A DNA stretch of 64,000 nt from positions 124,001-188,000 of the forward strand of contig NGBS01000008.1 of NCBI GenBank assembly GCA_002245135.1, read 5' to 3'. The translations under genes and the position numbers were made by a program. This stretch comes from Proteromonas lacertae (taxonomy: Eukaryota > Sar > Bigyra > Opalinata > Proteromonadidae). A model generated the notes under the pieces. It was not told the origin of the DNA. It saw only the letters and a program-made list of their open reading frames with translations, and did not search any database. Shown here piece after piece: positions 27,187-39,195 of the stretch; within the stretch, counting starts at the first letter, position 1; each line of letters begins with the position of its first letter.

Positions 27187-28277
27187 TTAATTCGTTAATG
27201 ACCTTAATCCATTTTCATCAATCATATAACAAATTCCATTAAACATTCTCATTCCTTTCATTCCAGTCATCACATTATTTCCATCTATTTTATACATCTT
27301 TATTCGAATATTAATCATCTCACTCCAACTATCTCCTAATACACTCACATACTCATTATTATTATTATTATCTATTATTCGACTACTCAAATGATTTGTT
27401 GTGATTATTGTCATTTTATATTTTATACATAATTCATATAAATATAATCCAAAATTTGATAGTTTTTGAGCTCTATGAATTGTATCATTAATCTGTCGAC
27501 GATAATAATAACATATTGAATCAATTATTATTAATTTCACATTATTCTCTTTCATTATTTCGTTTATTATTTCTTCCATTTTATTCATTTCTTCATCGTA
27601 CATTATTCGAATAAATAATATTCTCTTCATTATTTCTTCTACACTTATATTTTCGATATTTAGTTTATTTAAATGATTATCTATTATCGAATATAATCGA
27701 AAGGGATTAAAACTACTTTCACTATCTATATAAAGCATTTTTTCATCACTTTTATTTATTATTGAATTGATTAAAAATGGAATTAATAATTCATAACATA
27801 AACTTGTTTTACCTACACCATTTAAACCACAGATTTCAAATATCTTACCTCGTCTTATTCCACCATTCAGAAATTCATTTATTGAATTATCATAAGTTTT
27901 TATATAATAATCATCTTTCTTTTCTTCTAATTCTAATTCTTTCAATATTTCTAAACCACTCATTTCATCACTCTCATTTAAACAACTTAGTTCATCTATT
28001 ATCACATATCTTATAACATTTATATTATTATACTCTTCACACTCTCAACTAATTCGTGGATGTTGTCAACTTTTTCATTTGTCACTATTTATTTTTATAT
28101 TCATTATATCATTAGATCATACATTCACTCAACTCACTTTCACTTACTAACAGAAGATCTTCTACACTTCTCAGTCCCAGTGAATCAAATTTATCTATTT
28201 TATTATACACACATCATCATACATCTCATATCATTTGGTAAATTCAAATAACTCAAATCAGTTTTTGAATAATTCAT
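27187..28277 (-). CDS. RAD51-family recombinase, RAD51C-like
   Basis: This is a DNA-repair ATPase of the RecA/RAD51 paralogue group. The main ORF (from 28005) lacks an ATG. Adding three small upstream exons, split by GTA-TAG introns of about 28-38 nt, gives a start at ATG 28277 (MNYSKTDLSYLNLP) and restores the usual N-terminal helix-hairpin-helix (GLRSVEDLLLVSESEL, then DNIHELVESV). The catalytic core has Walker A GLNGVGKTSLCYE, Walker B VKLIIIDSICYYY, a TNHLSSR motif after the core strands, and GDSWSEMINIR near the end. The order and spacing fit RAD51C best, but other RAD51 paralogues cannot be ruled out. Length about 350 residues. Confidence 0.82.
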
Positions 28278-28448
28278 CTTTTATAGTTTTGGCGGGAAAG
28301 CTTGATTTAGAGGTTTGCTCAAAACTATTTTGAAAATAATCGAATAAAACAACAACAACAAACAATTGTTTTTAATTATTATTTAATTATTCCACTTTTA
28401 TTCGTTTACTAGGTCTTTCATCACTTTTATCAAAATAATTCAAACTAT

Positions 28449-29493
28449 TTAATAGATTTTCATAAGATTTGAAGCAGTTACATGTAAACCAACTTCTTTA
28501 GATAAATAATCATTTTGTCTTAACATTTCTTGTAGTACATATTTACAATTCTTCATATTATTATTCAGCTTCATTGAAATATCGATATATTCTTTCATAT
28601 ATTCTTTCAAACTCAAATTCTTATTTTCTTTGTTAAAAGTACTAATATTTCTTAAACATCCTCTTCCAATCATATAATTAGTACATCCTCCACTTATTTC
28701 TTTATATTTCTGTAAATCATTTCTTTCAAATACATCACCATTCAAGATTATTGGAAATTTTAAACTTTCATATAATATTTTACTATATTCATAATGTGCT
28801 GGATTTCTATCTCTCTCATCTCTATATCGCAAATGAATGGCTACAAATTCACTTCCATTTTCATGAAGTTTATTTGCAAAATTTATCTATTAAATAAACA
28901 AAAACAATAAAAATACAGTTTCTTTTATATCACCATCTAATAATCGGATTTTACTTGAAACTGGAACTTTTAATTCTTTATGTAGTTTATTTATTATATC
29001 ACAAGCTATTTCTGGAGTTTTTAATAAAGAAGCACCCATTTTACCTTGAATTGAAAACTCTCTTGGACAACCCATATTTATATTTATTCCACTTACATCA
29101 TTCTCACTATACAAATGTTATTATTTTAAGTAATACACTAATTTTGCTGCTTTTAAAGCGATTTCTGAGTTTGGAACTCCCAACTGTAAGATCAAATGAC
29201 TTTTTTCTTCTTCGCATGTACTGAATATCAAATGATTTTCTTCATCTAAATATTCTATTGTATTATTTTTCACTAATTTCTTTATTAAACACTTTATAAA
29301 TACAATTAATTTCTCTATGACATTTCGCTAGTTTATAACCGATATATTCCTCGGTAAATACTAAATCTGCACCCATTCTTAAACTCAATAATCTCAAAGG
29401 TAGAGTACCCTAAATTTTATCATCATAACAATATACACATCGAACCATTGGAGCTAATGATAACTTAAATGACATTATTGAACTATCTGACAT
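28449..29493 (-). CDS. tRNA-dihydrouridine synthase, DUS2-like
   Basis: This is an FMN enzyme that reduces uridine to dihydrouridine in the tRNA D-loop. Exons from ATG 29493 (MSDSSIMSFKLSLAPMVRC) join in frame through introns of about 27-32 nt. The TIM-barrel signatures are LAPMVR, LVFTEEYI, NINMGCPREFSIQGKMGA (with the catalytic Cys in MGCP), VSSKIRLLDG, FVAIHLRYRDERDR and PIILNGDVF. The sequence order fits DUS2, where the usual HGR is replaced here by HLR. In the current frame it ends after TASNLMKIY. Just downstream, a different frame is open and coding-like to a TAA at 28389-28387 (ending SDERPSKRIKVE). Either a frameshift or a missed intron may therefore have changed the C-terminus. The double-stranded RNA-binding domain of animal DUS2 is absent. 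Confidence 0.82.
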
Positions 29494-29587
29494 ACAGAAA
29501 AATAAAAAAATGATAACTAGCTTGAATTTGGCTTGTTTTATTCTATTTTGAAAACAGATAAAAATCTCATCAGATTTAGCTAATATA

Positions 29588-30316
29588 ATGTCTAATCTAT
29601 CTACTCCAACAGAAGGAGTGATATTTGATATAATAGAAAAAATGACAAAGCCCTTATGTTCAAAAGTGAGTTATAACTCTCTAAACATCTTACAGAAAGT
29701 ATTGACCTCAGAATGTGATGAAAAATCGAGTAATTTATGTGTTAAAGAATATAATGATATTTCTATCATTGTATATATCTTATTTTACTGTTTCTGTATA
29801 GTACAATCGAAGTAACAAGAAAATTGAGTTATCTTCCTGTGAAGTTGTTGAACAATTAAACAAATCAAACGATAATTTAGATGTTTCAACAATAATACAT
29901 GAGATGAGTATATTCGAATTGCCTCCTTTATTAAATCCACTGCCAAAAAGTATTTGTGAAGAATATGAAAGACACATAGCTAATATTGATAAGATAAATG
30001 AAATATTGAATAGTTTAAAAGATATAATCCCAAAGTTTCTTAAAGACTTGCCATTTTCCAAACTACCATACGAAATACATGGAAAAATATAAAGAAATCT
30101 ATGATGGAAAAGAAATTAATAATGATAAAGATGATGTGCTAATAATATCAATAATAAAAGAAGAAATTAAAGAATATAATGAAAAGATAAATGAAATTAT
30201 GAATGGAATTAAAACTAAGCTAATTCCACTCAACAAACAATTACATGATTATTATGATGAATTAAACTAAAGAATACATAAGAAAATATGGTAATAAACA
30301 ATACAAAATATTAGAA

Positions 30317-30356
<40 letters not shown>

Positions 30357-31608
30357 TAAGATATAAATCAATAAGTGATATTTCAAATAATAATGAGAAT
30401 AATATCAAAACAGAAATGAGTAGTGTATCTGTTTGATAAAACAATAAATGAGATAACATGATAAATATATTATATCTCCAACATGTAACAATCTGTTAAA
30501 TATGAATATAAATAAAAATAAAAATAAAAATGATAAAAATTCAATACTATTGTCATTGAATATATTTGAAAGTATATTTTTGAATAACAACAATTACACA
30601 AGTGAAAGTGATGTATTATATCCAAAGGAATATAATAAATATACACATCAAATAGTATATGAAAATGTAATAATCAATAAATATAAAGACCCACAATCAT
30701 TTTATCAATTTTATTATCAGAATTTGATATTTCAATCACTTCTAGAGAATAATGAAAAAATGTATATAATATAATATAATATTATAAATATATTAATGTA
30801 ATTTAGATTGTTAAATTTCACAGTAAATGATAAAAACAGTTTCAGTATAGTTGCTCCAAAGATAATTATTAATAACAAATACATAATTCCAATAGATAAA
30901 AGTTCATTTCGTTCCAAATACTTATGAAGAAGAATACAATGATAATGAAATAGAATTATACAAATTTCTCAATGATATTAATAAGGATAAGATAGAAGTG
31001 AGATTTATTCATTTATCATATAATGGAAAAGTGAGAACTGATATTGCTACAAATATAGAAACAGCGGATTTGAAATACAATAATCAAAATCTGATGAATA
31101 ATATTCAATATTTTATGAATGACAGTGAAAGTGATGATGATAATCAATGTATTTGTTATCATAATCATAATTATATCAATATAAAACAAATTAAAGATGA
31201 TGAATCTAATTTCACTCTTTCTAATGAATGTGTTATAGAAAATAACTATAATTCTTATCAAATTGAAGTATAACAAGTGTAAAAATTCAATTCATACTTT
31301 ACCATATATTAAATTGACCTTATTGTTTGAATTATCTTCAATTTCAAGATTGTCCTTTGAAGAATATTTGCCCTAAAATACATATATATCCTCTAATTGA
31401 TATTGGATATTATTTATATACAAAATATAAAAGTGTAGATGGAAAGATTGAAGAAGAAAGTGTTAGTTTGGATTGTAAATCTTTTAATATTTGTAGTGAT
31501 TTCTTAAATGGTTGTTGTAGGTCGTCTTATGGATCATTGAAGTGTAAGAATAAACATTGTTCTCAATCTGAAGCTTTGAAATTGATAAGTAATTCAATTA
31601 AAGTATAA
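29588..31608 (+). pseudogene. Frame-broken gene with CCCH-type motif
   Basis: Coding-like sequence runs for 2 kb, but the frame changes about seven times. The first exon (from ATG 29588) and the next join cleanly over a 31-nt intron at 29771-29801. After that the open frame moves by +1 near 30092, 30268, 30434, 30459, 30896-30925, 31239-31271 and 31318-31374. One ordinary intron fits near 30769-30806. A poly-Asn stretch comes from the AAT repeat at 30319-30354. In the last frame there is a classic CCCH finger, C-x8-C-x5-C-x3-H (31324-31383), and further Cys/His residues (CSDFLNGCC, CKNKHC). No GT-AG or AT-AC intron I tried repairs the breaks. It may be a decaying gene, a gene using +1 frameshifting, or a badly assembled one. 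No restored protein is given. Confidence 0.6.
30319..30354. repeat. AAT trinucleotide repeat
   Basis: A run of about a dozen AAT units lies inside the frame-broken gene. It reads as poly-Asn in one frame. Confidence 0.9.
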
Positions 31609-31735
31609 TCTCTTTCATTTTTTCATTATTCTATGTTTTATTTATTAAGTAATCACATTAAAAATATAAAAAACAATCAAAAACCCAACTCAATATATAA
31701 AAAGTCCCACTTTGACAATATTATTAGCATTTTAT

Positions 31736-32626
31736 TTAAAAACCAACGGTTGCTCCTGGTGTTTTACCTTTAGCAATAGCAATATTAGCTTCTTCATATT
31801 CTGGAGGAACAGTCCATCCTTCTTCAGTTGGATCTTGAGCTTCTTCTTCAACTGTTGCTTCTTCTTCTGGTTTAGCATCCTTAATTTCTTCTGGTTCTCT
31901 GTAGAAGAATAAATCTACAGCGACGTTCCATTCTTCTGATCTGCTAATTACACCTCTTAATCTCAATACTTCTCTAGCTAATAACCAATACATTAAACCT
32001 AAAGCATGACAACCTTTGTTGTTACATGGAATAGCTACATCAACGAATGGTAATGGTGATTCACTATCGCATAAAGCAATAACTGGGATATTTACATAAC
32101 TGGCTTCTTTTACTGCTTGGGCATCAGCTCTTGTATCAGTGACAATCAATAAACGTGGTTCTTTGAATTGTTTAGTGATTTGGTTGGTGAATGTACCTGG
32201 GGTGAATCTTCCAGCAATGGTTTGTGCACCTGTGTATTGTCCATATTTTAAGATAGCTCTTTGACCATATGTACGTGAACTAATACAAATAATGTCCTTT
32301 GGGTTCTCAATGGTTACAATGATACGAGCAGCTAATTGGATTTTTCTCCATGTATCTTTAATGTTGATAATAAAAATACCTACACAAAATAATAATATTT
32401 CACAAAATTATATAGTATATCATACCATCCTTTCTTCTTTTGTATAAGTATGGTCTCATTTGGAAGTTAGCGCTTTTTGTACCAAGATGTACTTGAGCAG
32501 CTAACATCTTGTACATATCGCTTTCTCTATGAAATATTAATATTTTAATCCAAAAATAGTAAGGAAAAAAAGATTAGATAGATATAAATATAAAGCTTAT
32601 ATATACTGTAAGTCAAAGAAAGACAT
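31736..32626 (-). CDS. RPSA: 40S ribosomal protein SA (uS2)
   Basis: This is a structural protein of the small ribosomal subunit (RPS0/laminin-receptor family). Three exons: MSFFDLQ from ATG 32626, then an intron of about 80 nt (the longest ordinary intron seen in the window), [17 protein letters not shown] onward, a 43-nt intron near 32383-32425, and the main exon to TAA 31738-31736. Typical uS2 blocks are present: [78 protein letters not shown] and REVLRLRG. The tail is acidic and ends [20 protein letters not shown]. Length (about 280 residues) is normal. Confidence 0.95.
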
Positions 32627-32984
32627 TTTTTAGCAAAGTGGGTTAAAATGCAAATGCTAATTATAATAATTAGTTTTTATTTAATTAGGGTTTTTTTATA
32701 TACTTTCATTTCTTTTTTGCATTTCTATATAATGCAGAACAATTCACACCATAATAATTCCAGAAACTAATTCTACATAATTATTTGAATCAAATGGATA
32801 TATTGGTACTGATTGATGTGATGAACTAATCTCAAAAGCAATTATTTTTAGTTTTATATATTATATTGCAAGAAATTGTCCATGTTTATATTACTTTCAT
32901 TAATAATCAATACTTTCAATCGTTCATAAAAAGACTATCAAACATAGTTTGAATTTTCTGTTTTCTTTTTTTCAAAATTAATTT
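32627..32984. other. Intergenic region between divergent genes
   Basis: About 360 bp separate the divergent uS2 gene and the next coiled-coil gene. It is very AT-rich, with no convincing ORF or RNA gene. It probably holds both promoters, but no element stands out. Confidence 0.5.
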
Positions 32985-33744
32985 ATGAGTGGTAGTGCAA
33001 AGTAATAATTAAAATTTTAATCTCATAGATCTGCTAGACAGACATATCGTAGTTCTACAGCTCCATTTATATCTCCGTGTATTTTTAACACATTTTATTT
33101 ATTTTCAATTAATAGCTACAAAAAGAAAAGAGAAAGCAAAATCTCCAAGGGCACAAACAGCTACAAAGAAATTAAATCAAACTGTTGAAGAATCGTTGAA
33201 GAATAGACTTACAGAAGCTTTAATTCAAATATCAAACCTTGAAACAGAATTAAATACAGCAAAACAATATTTTTCTGATGAACTTGATAAACTAAAGAAA
33301 GAAGCAGAGGAAATGAAGGATATAAAAGAGGAAGAATCAAAAGAAGATGAAAACCCACAACAACAGCAGAAAGTAACGAGTATAATTGCAAGTATATATT
33401 CTGATAGAAGAAGATTACTTAAGACATATTGAATTATGTAGAAAGAACAAAGAATGGATAGCTAATTTAGATAGTTACAAATCACAAAAACCATTTTCTG
33501 TATATATCTATTGCATTTATATTCAATGTAATAGAAAACTATGATTACACACGATTTAAAACAAGAAAAGTATAAGGATTTGGAGTGTTTAGAATATCCA
33601 TGGTCCACACAGGATGAAATGATATTGAAAAGGGAATTAAATGATACTAAAAATGAATTGGCAAAAATGAATGCTTACTGTGATGATCTAACTAAACAAA
33701 TTCAAGAAAAGGATGAAATAATAGCTAAATTACAAAATCAGTAA
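32985..33744 (+). CDS. Small coiled-coil protein
   Basis: Five exons join in frame from ATG 32985 (MSGSAKSARQTYRSS) to the stop at 33744. Introns start GTA and end TAG, at 33003-33029, 33079-33114, about 33380-33407 (28 nt) and about 33501-33536. The N-terminus is basic and Ser/Thr-rich (SARQTYRSSTAPFISPS, KRKEKAKSPRAQ). The rest is mostly coiled coil (LKNRLTEALIQISNLETELN; LKRELNDTKNELAKMN). About 195 residues. There is no catalytic domain. A cytoskeletal or ciliary linker is plausible, but I do not recognise the family. Confidence 0.7.
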
Positions 33745-33968
33745 TTATTTAGTAGAAGAATATTTATTTATTGTGATATATTTGTTATTATATTTATATA
33801 TGTTTTATTTTATTTCATTGGATTTATTATGGCTTGTATAGAATATATACATAAATTAATTAGTAAATAATGTTTCTATCAAGAGAAATATAAGATTTAG
33901 CAATTTAGTTTGGCAAACCAATTTGGCTTGACACCTCATTTTCATTTTTTTATTTATCTTAAGATCAA

Positions 33969-35591
33969 ATGGATGAAGAAGTTCGATATCAGTGTATAAA
34001 AATAGTAAATGATCTAATCAAACATAAAAATTCTGGTATTCTATTCGTAGTCTTATTTATTGTAGAACCTTTCAGAAATCCTGTTCCTTGGAGAGAAAGT
34101 GAGTTGTTTGATTATCCTAAAATTATCAAAAAGCCAATGGATTTATCTACTGTTGCAGTATTGCATTTTAGTGTGATTTTATAGAAAAATCTTGAAAGAT
34201 CCGAATATAAAACAATAAATGACTTTTCAGCAGATGTTCGTCTAATTTGGACAAATTGCATGATATATAACAAGGTATTATACCAAATCTATATTTTTTA
34301 GGAGGATTCTGAACTTTATAAAATCGCAAAGCATTTGCAAAATTTATTTGAACAGAAACTACGGAAAGTTCCAGGTTCAGATCTACTACAGGATGCTACT
34401 TTAGAAGAAAAAGCACAATTTGCTGATAATTTATCTCAGGTAACTCCTGAAGATGTAGGTAAAATTGTAACAATATTATATGAAAGATGTAAAGCCAGTA
34501 TAAGCAAACTAAGTGCAACTGATATTTATGTCAATTTAGATGAAGTAGATATAGAGACATTTCGATGTATTCAATCCTATGCAAAATCATTAGTGCAACC
34601 ATCAGTAGAAACAACCACAATAACACATTCAACACCAGTATTAACATCATCCTCCACATTATCTTCTCCAACCCAAATACTTAGTTCTAATAATAACAGT
34701 AATAATGTAAATATAAATGTTACACCAAATATTACACCAGAGAAACAGCAAATACATCCAATACAACAACAAATTGAAACTACTAAAGATGTTGTTGTTT
34801 CACCAACAGTTAATACTGAATCAAATACAGCTGCAATGGAAATAGAATCACCTGTAGTAGAAAAATCAATAACAACAGTAGAAGAAGAAGGGGAAAAAAC
34901 AGTAAAAGAAAATGATTTAGCAGTAGTAAAACCAACGGAAGAAAAAGAAGAATCTAATCAGGAAAAACAGATAGAATCACTTCCTCCTCCACCCCCACCT
35001 CAACAAGATGAACAACAACAACAACAACAACTTAATGAAGAAATAATTCCTGTAAAGAAAGTAGAAGAAGCAGAAAAGAAAGACAATAAAGAAGAAGAAG
35101 AAAAACAAGATAAAGAATCTAATATGAATTACAGTGTTAATTCAGATACAGTAACAACCAATGCTACCACTACTACAGTATGTCTACCACAAGAACAGCA
35201 AACACCAGTACAACCAGAAGTATCAAAATCAATAGTTTCACCGCCATTACCAGTTGAAGATAATTTACCACCTCCTCCACCACCTCCTACTCCTTTACCT
35301 CCATTACCGTCAACACTAACACCACCTCCACCTCCTCCAGTACAGCCATTAACAACAACAACAACAACTCCATTTGAATTAACAAATCACTCTAATATTT
35401 CGCAACCACCACCACCTCCTCCTCCATCATCATCACAACCTCCTCCTCCTCCATCATCATCACAATTTCCAACAGCTACAGAACCATTAGTGGCATTACC
35501 TGTTTCTAATACTTTTGAAAATACTGAAAAAAGAAAAATTGGAGATGATTCTACAAATGAGAATGTAGCTAAAAAACCTAGATTGGATTAA
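33969..35591 (+). CDS. Bromodomain-NET (BET-like) chromatin reader
   Basis: This is probably an acetyl-lysine reader in the BET/GTE group. Four exons, with introns of 27-30 nt (for example about 34042-34070 and 34165-34191), join in frame from ATG 33969. The N-terminal bromodomain has PFRNPVPW, DYPKIIKKPMDLSTV and the acetyl-lysine-binding Asn in CMIYNK. A NET/ET-like region follows (LEEKAQFADNLSQVTPEDVG, then KIVTILYERC and the DEVDIETFRCIQSYAKS helix). The last half is low complexity: Glu/Lys runs, Gln runs and long poly-Pro blocks, closing with a basic tail (KRKIGDD, KKPRLD) that may be a nuclear signal. Only one bromodomain is present, as in plant GTE proteins, rather than the two of animal BETs. 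Confidence 0.82.
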
Positions 35592-35700
35592 ATTCGATAA
35601 TAAACTTATTATAGTAGTTTTTTTAATTCTTTTGACAATCATGGGTTATGAAAATTCTGAATAGAGAATAGCACCAAACATTTTTATTTCATTTTCTTAG

Positions 35701-36354
35701 ATGTCAGATAAGGCTGATGTAGTTTCAGCATATCCTAAGCCACCTCCATATTTTACACTATATGGTATTTATAATATTTTATCCCAAAATAGAAGATGGG
35801 CCAGATAGTGGCTTTGAACCACCTAAACCGCCAACTGAAAGTTATGATATGTTTGGAGAACAATATTCAACAGAAGTATACTAATTATTCTATCGTTTAG
35901 TTCTCAGAAGACACTTATCTGCCTTCTTTGACTTTTTCAGGAAAGAAGCAATTATTTCAGACAAGTGAAGATGGATCTTTAGTTGGTAATTATAAAGATG
36001 AATTAAAAAAGTATGTATTTTGTGAGAATTATAAATTATTAGAATTCTTCATTCAATTATTCAGGCATTTAAGGATTTATTATACTTATTGACGAATGCT
36101 CCATCTAAAGCGCCTGAAAAGGTTGAAGATATAGATATATTGTTCTATAATTTTCAACATCTACTAAATATGTGTCGTTTAGAACAAGTATACATTCTTA
36201 TCATTTATATTATTAGTCTAAAGATATAATAATCGAATTTATGGAGAAGAAAAAGGAAGAATATAAGAATGTTTTAGACAATTTAGAGGATGAAATAAAA
36301 CAAATGGAAAATATAAAACAAAAATATAACGATTTAATAGCTAGCTTACATTAA
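35701..36354 (+). CDS. MED7: Mediator complex subunit 7
   Basis: MED7 is a middle-module subunit of Mediator, which links activators to RNA polymerase II. Five exons join in frame from ATG 35701 to TAA 36354, with introns of 28, 25, 54 and 29 nt. The N-terminus has the MED7 Pro-rich start (SAYPKPPPYFTLYEDGPD), then PPKPPTESYDMFGEQYSTE. The C-terminal half is the conserved helical region that pairs with MED21 (ELKKAFKDLLYLLTNAPSK, ILFYNFQHLLNMCRLEQSKD, then a coiled coil to the end). Length about 170 residues, slightly short for the family. The gene is head-to-tail with the bromodomain gene, another transcription regulator, 109 bp upstream. Confidence 0.87.
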
Positions 36355-36378
36355 TTGATTATAATTTTATATGTTCAA

Positions 36379-36800
36379 CTATGTTTCTAATTTCTGTAGA
36401 AAAGTTCTTTGCATTTGAATAGCTTTTTCAAAAAGATCTGTTTTTAATTCTTCAACATTTTTCGATATTCTAGCATATAACACTGGTACATTATTCTATA
36501 TTTTGTTTATATTTAATAGATATAATACTTGATAGTGTATTTCTCCTATAAACATGTATAATTCATTCTCATTTATTGAATTAGTTTGTGATAGAGATAA
36601 ATCTACCATAAGCTTTACAGATTTATATTCTATTTCAGCTTGATTTATTAACGGTGAATATGAGTTTATTCTATAAAAAATAACAATAAAATCATTAAAT
36701 ACTTTCCTATTGTCCTAATAGAATCATTTTCTTTACATTCATTATTCATAATTTCAGAAACAAAATGGAACTCTCCTGCTCCAATGTTGTTATAATTCAT
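36379..36800 (-). CDS. Unrecognised small protein
   Basis: Three exons join in frame from ATG 36800 (MNYNNIGAGEFHFVSE) to TAG 36381-36379, with introns of about 32-33 nt near 36674-36705 and 36496-36528. The product of about 118 residues is mainly helical and ends VEELKTDLFEKAIQMQRTFL. Its stop lies 24 bp from the stop of convergent MED7. The size and helical content would suit a small subunit of a complex, but I recognise no family. Confidence 0.6.
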
Positions 36801-36859
36801 TTTTTTGATTTTGGCGCGAAAAAAACAATTTCAAAAATATAAATAATAAAACATTAAAA

Positions 36860-37513
36860 TTAATTAATTAAATAATCTCTTACATCCCTTTCCAATTCTT
36901 GTTGTTGACGAAATACCATCTCCAACAACTCTTCTCGCAAATGTTCAATAAGACCAATATGTGTAGAACCAAACTTTGCAACAACTTTCACTTGTGCATT
37001 AGCATTAAATTGAGTATATTGTTGTTGTGATACATTATGAGTAATAGAATGTGGATTTTCAAGTAATTTAAAAGTATACACCTGTATACCATCATAACTC
37101 TTTCTCACTATTGCAGACACATACATTAATCCATGGAATAACACTTGGTTATATATTGGACCATCATTATACCAATCATATAAGCTTCTCCACATTGTTA
37201 AATGAGTATTATCAATACAATAGAATATTCTATTCCATTTTAGGAATACTTTTAATGTTGGTGTTCTTTTTAACACATTACCATACAAATTACCTTGATA
37301 TCTGAATATTGGTGGATAATTATTTAAATTTGAAATTAATTCAGTTAATGTTGGAATTGGTACTTCACCTTTCAATATTGCAGCATTATCATAAAGAGAT
37401 GTTGAATTATTACTATTTCTATTTCTCCTTATTAATCCTAGATTAGAAGCAGAAGCTGTAATTGATTGAAAACTTGAGTTGGCTTGACGAATTGTTCTAC
37501 TTGCATTGTTCAT
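36860..37513 (-). CDS. Unrecognised protein; start overlaps upstream stop
   Basis: A single-exon 217-residue protein begins MNNASRTIRQANSSF at 37513. Its ATG overlaps the TGA stop of the upstream gene by 4 nt (ATGA). The middle resembles a PH-like or other beta-rich fold (YGNVLKRTPTLKVFLKWNRI, FYCIDNTHLTMWRSLYDWY), which is a weak impression only. The C-terminus is an amphipathic helix (IEHLREELLEMVFRQQQELE). An alternative reading is that it is the 3' part of the upstream gene reached by an unseen splice. Confidence 0.55.
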   Translation of the reverse strand: MNNASRTIRQANSSFQSITASASNLGLIRRNRNSNNSTSLYDNAAILKGEVPIPTLTELISNLNNYPPIFRYQGNLYGNVLKRTPTLKVFLKWNRIFYCIDNTHLTMWRSLYDWYNDGPIYNQVLFHGLMYVSAIVRKSYDGIQVYTFKLLENPHSITHNVSQQQYTQFNANAQVKVVAKFGSTHIGLIEHLREELLEMVFRQQQELERDVRDYLIN

Positions 37514-39195
37514 TCTGGTAGTTGTAGTGTTGATGATGATGATGATGATATATTGTTACTATTCTAATTAATATATAATTATAAATATACTGTATATAAA
37601 CCTGAATTATTATGTTGTCTCTCATCATTAGCAATAATCTTTGCAATTTCTTCATCACTTAACATATAATTATCTTTTCTATGTAAAATATTTACCAATA
37701 AATTGGGTATTCCTTTAATATATTCTTCAACAGCCACAATCACTTCAGGATCTTCAACAAGTGCTAATTCATCTAAAATTGACTTTTCATAGGTTGTTAT
37801 TTCTTCAGCAACATATAACATCTCAATTTGATCTAATAAAACTGCTTTTGCTGATTTTACTTCTTTTGTTCCATTATCTTTAATTATATTTTCTTTATGA
37901 ATTATATTTGTTTCTATTGTTTCATTTTCATTGATAGTTTTGTTTTTATTTGTTGTTGTTGTTTTTGTTGATTTTTTTGATGTTCTTGTTGGTGGATTGA
38001 ATTTGGGAGTTTCTTCTTCATCTTCTGCACTATCTGAAAATAATTCAAAATCATCAATTCTCTTACTGCTCTTTTTACTCTTTTTTCCACTTTGATGATA
38101 AGCCACAATTTCATCTTCTGGATTGATTGCATTATTATTATTATTATTATCATTAACAGTGGTTTGTGTATGATAAATATCTTGTTGATGATATATAATT
38201 GGTGGAGATTGTTGAGTGATGATTGGCTGAGGTTGTGAATAGAAATTGGGTGGAATTAAAGTAGGATTAATTTGTTGAGAATAAAACTATTTAAAAAAAT
38301 AATTATATATATTATATATATACACTATTCATATTCATATATGGATTTGGCTGTGGATAAATATAACCATTATTATTAAAAGGCATTTTCATTTGTGAAT
38401 AAAAATATGCATTCTGTTGACTATATAATGGTGATATAGGTGGATATTGTTGTTGTTGTTGTTGCATATTCTGTTGTTGCTGTTGTTGTAAATACATGAA
38501 TCTCTGTTGTTGTTCCATCATTTGTTGTTGTTGTTGTTGTAAAAGCAATTGATTTTGTTGATTTAAATTACTCTTTTTAGCTGATTGACTTCTTTTTGCC
38601 TTATTGGATTTATTTGACTTGTTTTCATTGTATTTTACTAATGGCTGGTTTTTACCTTTAAATTTTATTGCTACTTCAGGCGAACCACTTGCTGAAGATG
38701 ATGAGCTTGATACTTTCGAGGAAGATGATCTGACTTTACTCATTTTCTTACAATATAAATCTTCAACTTCATCAAATGGATTTTTTCCTCTATAGTATAT
38801 ATATAATCATTATTATATACTCTTTACAAATGGATTTTATACTTTTGGGTGGTGTTGAGATGGGAGATGATAAATTAGAAAAATCATCAACATCATCTGG
38901 ATTGAGGTTAGATTTCTTCATTTTTTTAATTGACTCTATTATAACAATAATAATATATCCTCAATATACCCATTAAAACAGCATGTTGTTTAATTTGACT
39001 CATTGACGGTTTTTCTTCATCAGATGTGCCATTTGATTTTCTCTATCATTATATTATAGTAAAATATACTTTATTATCTCTTTTCTTTTGAGGTGTGGAT
39101 TTATTAGATGAATTATTGTTCTTTTCACTTCCTTTCACAACAGGTACTCGATATACAGTATCCCAACCACTTCTATATGCTGGTACTGTGTCCAT
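37510..39195 (-). CDS. Gln/Asn/Ser-rich protein, unknown
   Basis: Exons join in frame from ATG 39195 (MDTVPAYRSGWDTVYRVP) through GTA-TAG introns of about 27-53 nt (near 39057-39083, 38937-38972, 38796-38848, 38284-38323 and 37564-37591) to a TGA at 37512-37510. About 480 residues. Regions in order: a basic Ser/Lys N-terminus, SSPISTPPK with a CDK-like site, a Ser-rich patch, long poly-Gln runs (38440-38560) mixed with Tyr/Pro/Asn, a Lys-rich region, then a short ordered-looking helical segment (AVLLDQIEMLYVAEEITTYE onward) and a Ser-rich tail. The Gln/Tyr/Asn-rich middle is prion-like in composition, as in RNA-granule or transcription proteins. No domain is recognised. Confidence 0.65.
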
